A DNA stretch of 64,000 nucleotides from Coffea arabica. Its lineage: Eukaryota; Streptophyta; Magnoliopsida; Gentianales; Rubiaceae. Positions 57,485 through 64,000 of this stretch are shown here, piece after piece; positions within the stretch are counted from its first letter, which is position 1, and every line of letters starts with the position of its first letter. Under the pieces are notes generated by a model. It worked only from the letters and a program-made list of their open reading frames with translations, was not told the DNA's origin and did not search any database. A program made the translations under genes and the position numbers. The stretch covers positions 8,620,501 through 8,684,500 of the forward strand of contig NC_092317.1 of NCBI RefSeq assembly GCF_036785885.1. The letters are read 5' to 3'.

Positions 57485-60400
57485 TCATAGATCAATGACA
57501 CGAGAGAGCTTCTGAATACGATTCAACAAGAAATCTCCCTGCTTGATGGTTGCCTGGTAGAGGGCATTCTTTGCATCCGGACGATTAGTTTCTAGCACAC
57601 CTGCTACTTTATCGATCTTGCAGTGTAGCTTTCCAGCGGCAATAAAGCGGGACAGCTCCCTGCAGAAGAATTAAATACCCAAACATCAATTTATTTGTAT
57701 AATGGCAGTAATTTGAAGTTACAGGTAAGAGCTCATAGGATCAAGATACATGACAAACTTACAAGTCAATGAAATCCACAGTCACCCCAAATGCTTTTGC
57801 CATAGCATCAATGGTAACACTCTTGTAGGACTCGAGGAATTGTGAATAAACCACACTTCTAACCTCCCTCATGTAATACCGGAAGTGTGGGTACAAGTAC
57901 CGGTCCAATTTAATATACTCAGTTAAGCCAGCTGAAAGTCATTTGAATAAATTGAATAAGACAAACTGTAAATAAGTGACAAAACATTGGTCCAAACTGT
58001 GATAGTTCAACAGAGGAGACGGTGGTTTGTGTGAATAGCAGAAACACTGAAGCAGATAACTATATCAGATTATTTAACAATTACTACTTAATAGAAAATT
58101 AAAGAAAAAGAGAAGAATTTTAAAAAATCCTTAATCTAGAAAAGTAGTAGCTAGCTCAAATCTGAACAAACATATACCATATTAATTTGTCACATATTTA
58201 AGCAGCGTGGAGCCAGTCCCTAAGAACAACCCAAGTCCAATCTGCAGCACACGTCAGTCTGGGGAAGGAGGGAAGGCTGGATTTGACATTATATGTTCAA
58301 GAGCCTATGCCCTTAAAGGTCCTCTTTTCTATCGAGAATGAGGTATTTCATAAATATGTTTGTAAGATAGTGACATAAATTAAACAGCATTTATACTTAC
58401 CAAAAGCAGAGAAAAATGATTTATATTGACAATCATAAAGTGAGTTCAAAAACTCTGACAAAAATGGGATTTTCCCAATAACTGCCAAGATCTCTGGGGC
58501 ATCAACAACCTGCCACAAACAGCACAGGCACCATAAGTTCTACTTCATCCCTTTTATCATCTTCCAGAAAAAGATGAAAAGTATTAGAATGTCATCAAGG
58601 GGATGTGGTTAGACAGGAATGAAAATATGATTGCTTGATCTACAATTGAACCAGAATCATCTTAAAAAAAATGAATACCTTCTGTTTCAGGGAAACTCTG
58701 TCTAGTGATATGATGCTTGTAAGGACAGTGTAAAATATGAAGGTGTCATAGGTAAAAAGTTCGTAAGTCGTAAAAGTTGAAATGGAATCGAGAAAAAGAT
58801 TTGCTGCTTTCTTGAAGTTACGTGTTGACATGCAGAACAAGCCCTCATACACCTTCAACCTGTTCTTTCTTTCCCAGTCACCTCCTTCTTCAAACAAGCT
58901 GCAAACCACAAGTCAAGAGCAAATATTAAGGAAAACTGGAGCACACTAAGCTATAATATAAGTGTGTATATATTATTGAAGATCAATATATAAATATCCT
59001 TTACTTCTTTGCTTTATCAATACTCTTTGATATGAGATCAAAGTCCATATAGAAGAAACCAATCTGCAGAGTGTGAAAAACTAGGTCCATCTTTTGGCCA
59101 ACTGCAACTGTTTTACTTTCTGTGACTTTGAGCTGCTCAAGTGCCTTCTCCTGGATTCATTGTGAAGCAAATATCCAAAAAAATGGTTAAATCATGAGGA
59201 GGGATATGGAGGTGCAATGATGGAAAAACGTTCACTTGTCTACCTTATCACTAATTCGGATGTAAAACAAAGATTTGGCCAAATGAGCTTCTCTAACTTC
59301 ACTTTCTCCCAAGTTCTCCTCCGCATCAGCAATCCTAGAAAGTAGATGAATAAAGACTAAAGAAGTGCCACACAAAAATAGCATATGGAGCTATATAAGC
59401 AGGAAAAAAATCTACTCATGCCAACTCACGGAAAGACCTCATAATGAAGAATTTGTGCACCTATACACCAAAAGCTAAGGAAATGAGGAAAAAAGACAAA
59501 CAGCAAAATATATATCACTAGGCACACTCTTGTCACAATGACATATTGGAATAACCATCAGCTACAAATTTTAGTCCTAGTAACAAGAACCAGCGCATAA
59601 GTATCAGATTGACTGCCTGAAGGGAGATTTTTTATACACAATTACCACTAAAAACAGCAATTGAAGGACATGAGGGCTACATAGCATGTAATATCTAACA
59701 AGGATTACATAGCGACATCTAATACTTCACAAGTCAGGTCGATATTTAAGCCTTATGAGTAGTAGTTCTTACTTTCTACTTTTTTAAGGAAAATTCTAAC
59801 ACAAAAGAGTAGGAACAAGGGAAAAAATGAAAAGGTATAAAGAATTGCCAAAAAGGGGTGACAGGAATAGTGCATAAAACGGGGCAGACTCTCTAGTCCA
59901 TTTTGACAAATAAGAGATGCCAAAATCCTATGGTTCATCATTCAAATGTATGAGTGATATCTAATTGCCAGTTTTACATTTTCATCTGCATAAGCTAACC
60001 CAATTTTTTTTAAAAAAAAATTATATGCAACTAGAAATTGAGATAACAAATCACACAGTTCACTCTAATTTGTTTGTAATTGTGTGCACAAACTTGTATC
60101 ATCTATATTGAGGGAGGATCAACATAAGAAGACGTTGCTTCTTTTGACATTCCTACATGTTTGGAGTTTCATGTGCATTTAATATCATAACACTAGAGAC
60201 CACCAGTTCAAAAGCCATCTTTCCATACCATATCATCAAAAGACAGTTTTCAATACTCATTTGATGAAGAGCAAGCAAACCAGGACTGTCTTCTTTTCAC
60301 ACACCTTTTTAACGTACTAAGAATCAATAAACAAATCAACAAAAGAAGCACCTTCACCTCTCATTTGAGTTGAACCTTACATGTGACAGCATAAGAACCG

Positions 60401-61311
60401 GCACTGCAATGTTTCAGAATTAACGTCTAAAACCAATTAAACCTACTCTTTGCCAGAATGAAACTAATTATCAATAATATTCATCCTATTGTATCTAGTC
60501 GGAATGCCTGACACCGACAAAACATTTAAGGCAAACACTAAAAAGTTAAACCGGAAGTTGCATAACAACTACATTCAAAAAGCAGGTTAAGCAATACAAA
60601 TATACGTGCACTAAGGCAGCATTTTACCGAGCCTTGCAGCAAAACTAAGACATCAGGTTAAAAAATTGCCGAACTCAAGCAGCTAGTCTACAGAAACATA
60701 CAGAAATGACGTTACAAAACGTAATCTTTCAGGACTAGGAAATCATAAGCTATTCTCCGTTCCCCAAATCCACTAAACTAATAAACAGACCGCAGACCTC
60801 TGATACTAAACGGTCCAATTATTCAATAAAACCTACACTAACAATGCCAACAAAATTCGGAAAGCTAGTAAAATTGAAAAAATAAATTAGTCCAACGAGA
60901 ATCTGAAATTTACTTTTCATCAAGCTGCTTGAGTTCCTCGTCAATCTTAGCACGCATCGAATCCAGCACCTTTTGATTCAAATTCAAAACCCCATTTCCA
61001 ACTAGGGTTTCGTACAACGGCGCCATATCTGAATACAATCCCACCATAAATCAAATTAATACTCCTTAACAAACAAAACCCAAGACATATAAACACAAAA
61101 CACCTAATTTAACTGAAAAATATAAACCAATCAAAAAAAGTACATATATCTAAATTACTCAGAAGCCAAATTTACCATCTGAAACGACGGCGTTGTAAAC
61201 TTCATCCCGGAGGCGAACTTTCTCGATGTCGTCGACATCTGGGTGAGTAAGCAAGAAGAGTTTGTTGGCGAGAATCAGGTGGGGTTGCTGCTTGCCCTCT
61301 TGATTTTCCAT
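57485..61311 (-). CDS. RPN7: 26S proteasome lid subunit RPN7 (PSMD6)
   Basis: A non-ATPase subunit of the 19S regulatory particle lid, acting in ubiquitin-dependent proteolysis in nucleus and cytosol. Eight exons: 61176-61311, 60914-61028, 59244-59334, 59005-59150, 58679-58898, 58401-58509, 57763-57931 and 57485-57659. They join in frame to 386 aa, essentially the Arabidopsis length. The N-terminus is [19 protein letters not shown]. The middle holds TPR-like helices (for example [19 protein letters not shown] and [17 protein letters not shown]). The PCI domain occupies roughly residues 190-360 ([33 protein letters not shown]). It ends [14 protein letters not shown], as in other RPN7 proteins. 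All splice sites are GT-AG. It looks intact and is the kind of gene under strong constraint. The intron between exons 2 and 3 is the largest (about 1.6 kb). Confidence 0.96.
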
Positions 61312-62702
61312 CTTCTTCTTCCTTTTTTTGATTTTTGGGGTTTCTTTTGGGTTCTTATTCTTCTTTTTGATGTTGGAGTTCAGAGCCTGTATGCTTGTGG
61401 AGAGGGCAACTGAAAGGTGCTGGCTAGTGCCTAGTAGGACTAAAATTTCAAGGGAAAGAGAAAGAAAAGGCTTGAATTACACTTACCTCCCCTAATTTTT
61501 CATATTTATAGTTACATCCTTAACTTTTGTTTAAAACTAAGATTATTTAACTTTAAGAGCAAATAAGTATAAAAAAAATTTGTATTGCTCTTAATATATG
61601 GTTAAACAAGGTCTTATTTTACACTTTTGTTTGAAAATGTATGCTTTTTATGCGTTCAATTGGTCCCTAAATATAAAATAAGTTTCTTCCCAGGACATAA
61701 AATTTTAGTAAAAAATATTTGTTACAGCCTATTAGGACTTGTGTATTACAAGAAGAAGTAATATGGGCAAAGTTGAAAGAGATTTTAATCTAATAGCTAA
61801 TAGTTAAGTTGAGATCCCCAACATTATAGATCCTAGATAAAAAAAAATATAGGCAAAGGATCTAATTACTATAGCATTTATGTCTCACAAGTTAATTGAA
61901 TATTGACATATTAGAAACATTTAAGTTACAAGGAGTATATAATTATTTACTTTGTTAAAACTTCGTTGAATTGTCAAAAATTGCCTTCTATGTTAAAGAG
62001 TTTTTACAACATTGTGGGAGGACTTCTTGATGGTTTGCGCAAGAAAATATCCATTCAATTGAATCATTTAGAGATTGAGAATATCAATCACCCATTATTT
62101 TAGCACGCATGCAAGAAACGTCGACCACCCGTTATTAGCTACATATTATGTGAGTTGCAATCTTAGGATGATTCAAGTGTCCAACTAGCAATAATATGCA
62201 CGAGTAAATAGATGCAGTAAGTTACTTGGCTAGGAAATTACCATTATCCATGTAACTTGAAAGAAAGCGATACAAGAAATTCCTATAAATTTATGAACAT
62301 CAACTTGTCAGTTAAAACAGCATTTGCATATGGAATTGTAACAAAATACCATAATATATTGTGAAATCTCAAGCTTGAAATGGAAATCCATCAGCTACTA
62401 AAGTGGAATTGGATCACTTTCATGCCTTGAGAATTCAGAATGCAGAATGGACATTTTGATACTGCCAAATACAAAGTGAAGCTTCAATTGAAAACAACTA
62501 CGCTAACGGTTTCCCAACTTCAACTAAAACTCTCTACTCTCAACTTGAGATCATATACACACGAACCACACAAGAACTGCTGCTTATCGACCGAAAAACG
62601 AAAAAAGAAATGATGCTTTACCAAAACTTGGGATTTTCAAGCGATTTAGACCAAGAAAACATAAGTTAGAAGCCAAAGAAGAATACACAGAGAGCAGCCA
62701 CA
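61312..62702. other. RPN7 promoter region and intergenic, no gene seen
   Basis: The 5' flank of RPN7, then AT-rich sequence. The part adjoining 62703 is probably the 3' untranslated region of the coiled-coil gene. No other feature was recognised. Confidence 0.45.
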
Positions 62703-63439
62703 CTACAAAATATTTGGGAGGTGAGAATCCAATCTTTGCTGCAATTCCTTGATTTTCATGGAGAGCTCAGACTTCTGCTCCTTATAGTTCTGCAAAAGGT
62801 AGTCTTTTCCATCTATAACTTCCCTCAACTCATTAACTTCCCTTCGCAGCATTTCAATTTTGTCACTGTTTCTGTCTTTCTCCAACGAATCCAAATGTCC
62901 CTCAACTTCGGAATACTCATTCAAATGGCCATTCCTTAGTTCAGCAGGCCAAACAGGTGCAGAGGTAGGCTTATCACCACAATTGTCTTGTCCCACACAA
63001 TGATCTGCAATTACTTTCCTCAACCTCTGTATTTCTCTCTCTGAGTCAAACAGATCTCTGTTTGCAGCATCTAGCAGTGCTTGCAGCTGGGTAGAGTGTG
63101 TTAGCTGAGTGCTGAGGGAATTCTGCAGTTCTACAATCTGATCTTGCATCTCTATTATCATGTCATCCCGTCTCTTCAGCTGTTGCCTCAGCTTCTGAAT
63201 CACTTCTCGATTACTGAAAATGTCAGAACCAGCTTCAGAGACGCAAGGTGAATCAGAACTGTTAGAATGGTGGAATGGTTTCTGAGGAAGCTCAAGGCGG
63301 TCAGGAGATGATGCCCAGATTACCCCATTCTCTTTGCTGAACTCAGAAGAAGAAACTTTAACAAGAGGTAATGCCATTTCAGGTTCTGACAGAACTTGGC
63401 CATTGCGCTGCTGTTTGATCTCCATCACATTCACAGATC
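62703..63439 (-). CDS. coiled-coil protein, last exon only (partial)
   Basis: The terminal exon encodes about 245 residues and ends at a stop at 62703-62705. It begins after an acceptor (ATTAATGAACAG, then GATCTGTG), so the protein continues from upstream exons that lie at or beyond the right edge. A start at the internal ATG 63425 is possible but less likely. From about residue 75 of this exon product on, the sequence is heptad-rich (VIQKLRQQLKRRDDMIIEM; LQALLDAANRDLFDSEREIQ), and a second coiled coil follows near the end (IEMLRREVNELREVI; KIKELQQRL). The N-terminal part is Ser-rich. It looks like a structural or scaffold protein. I do not recognise the family with confidence. Confidence 0.75.
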
Positions 63440-64000
63440 CTGTTCATTAATCAATTACCAGAAATTACACAAAATGAACCATGGAATTATATAGGGACAT
63501 AAATAAAATCCTGAATACATCCAGAATCAGCAAAAAGGTCTTTAAGTTTTCATGGAACCACATAAAAAAATTTTTGAGGATATATTCCTTATAATACCAG
63601 AAAGACGAGAATCTAAGATGTGAAGCAACCACTCCACGAAGAACAGCAGCAAGACCAATATAAACTTAAAAGAAGGTGGAGGTAAACATATACCGGACAA
63701 TCAATATTCAGGAGAAATTTAAAAGACAAAAAGACCCAAAAAAAAACCGTTTTTCATCTTTGAAGTGTCAATTCTATGAAAATTGTGCAAAACAAGCAAA
63801 TGCATCTTATTTCTCGGACATAGTTATAAGGATACCCCCACAAGTATGAAACAGCACCGATTGCATGCCCTACCAAAGTGTGCATCAAGCAACAACCATG
63901 TTCAGCTGGAGCAATAACCTATATACCAAAAATCTGAATGGATATTTGTTCTAAAAAAGGAAAATAACTTCCAGCTGAAGGGGAATTAAGGCTAGAGAAA
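63440..64000 (-). other. probable intron of the coiled-coil gene
   Basis: Upstream of the terminal exon acceptor. AT-rich, with no further exon that I can support before the window ends. Confidence 0.45.

Noticed and set aside
1-64000. CRISPR arrays, bacterial operons, riboswitches, replication origins
   Set aside because: None seen. The window is plant nuclear DNA, and the repeats present are transposon ends, microsatellites or small duplications.

Overview
This is a plant nuclear window. It is AT-rich and intron-bearing, and it carries plant-type non-autonomous transposons, a plant U6 snRNA gene with a plant upstream element, and plant-specific families (BAHD acyltransferases, GRAS). The BAHD proteins look like vinorine synthase and related alkaloid O-acyltransferases, and several repeats resemble families I associate with Rubiaceae. 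An asterid of the Gentianales is therefore my best guess, but it is an inference and no species is claimed.

Left part (about 4.2-25.8 kb): a local cluster of intronless BAHD acyltransferase genes. In order it holds a copy broken by indels (4178-5480, +), a nearly whole copy whose last codons are displaced by a 231-bp inverted-repeat element (6894-8159, +), a remnant of a 5' end (about 9945-10231, -), an intact divergent member (13136-14551, +), and two intact members on the minus strand (18474-19820 and 24503-25798). The cluster therefore shows gain, decay and transposon remodelling together. No P450, oxidoreductase or glycosyltransferase gene was seen between the copies.

Middle and right part (about 30-64 kb): conserved single-copy genes. 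These are a small two-exon gene of unknown function (30065-31343, +), chloroplast-type nucleoside diphosphate kinase (32706-34870, -, 7 exons), a U6 snRNA gene (37909-38010, +), a single-exon GRAS regulator (39057-40643, -), an ABC1/aarF-like kinase (44355-52603, -, 12 coding exons), the 26S proteasome lid subunit RPN7 (57485-61311, -, 8 exons), and the last exon of a coiled-coil protein (62703-63439, -). Exons were assembled by eye from splice sites and reading phase. Each of the three long genes closes in frame over all its exons.

Repeats fill much of the rest: a tRNA-derived SINE with 16-bp flanking repeats, several hAT-like elements with 8-bp flanking repeats, a family with long inverted ends beginning GGGATRATTTCA, a short four-copy family, an LTR-element fossil nested in another element, small tandem duplications, and a 37-base G run. 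The housekeeping genes do not appear functionally linked to the BAHD cluster. The biology of interest is the acyltransferase cluster and its transposon-driven change.
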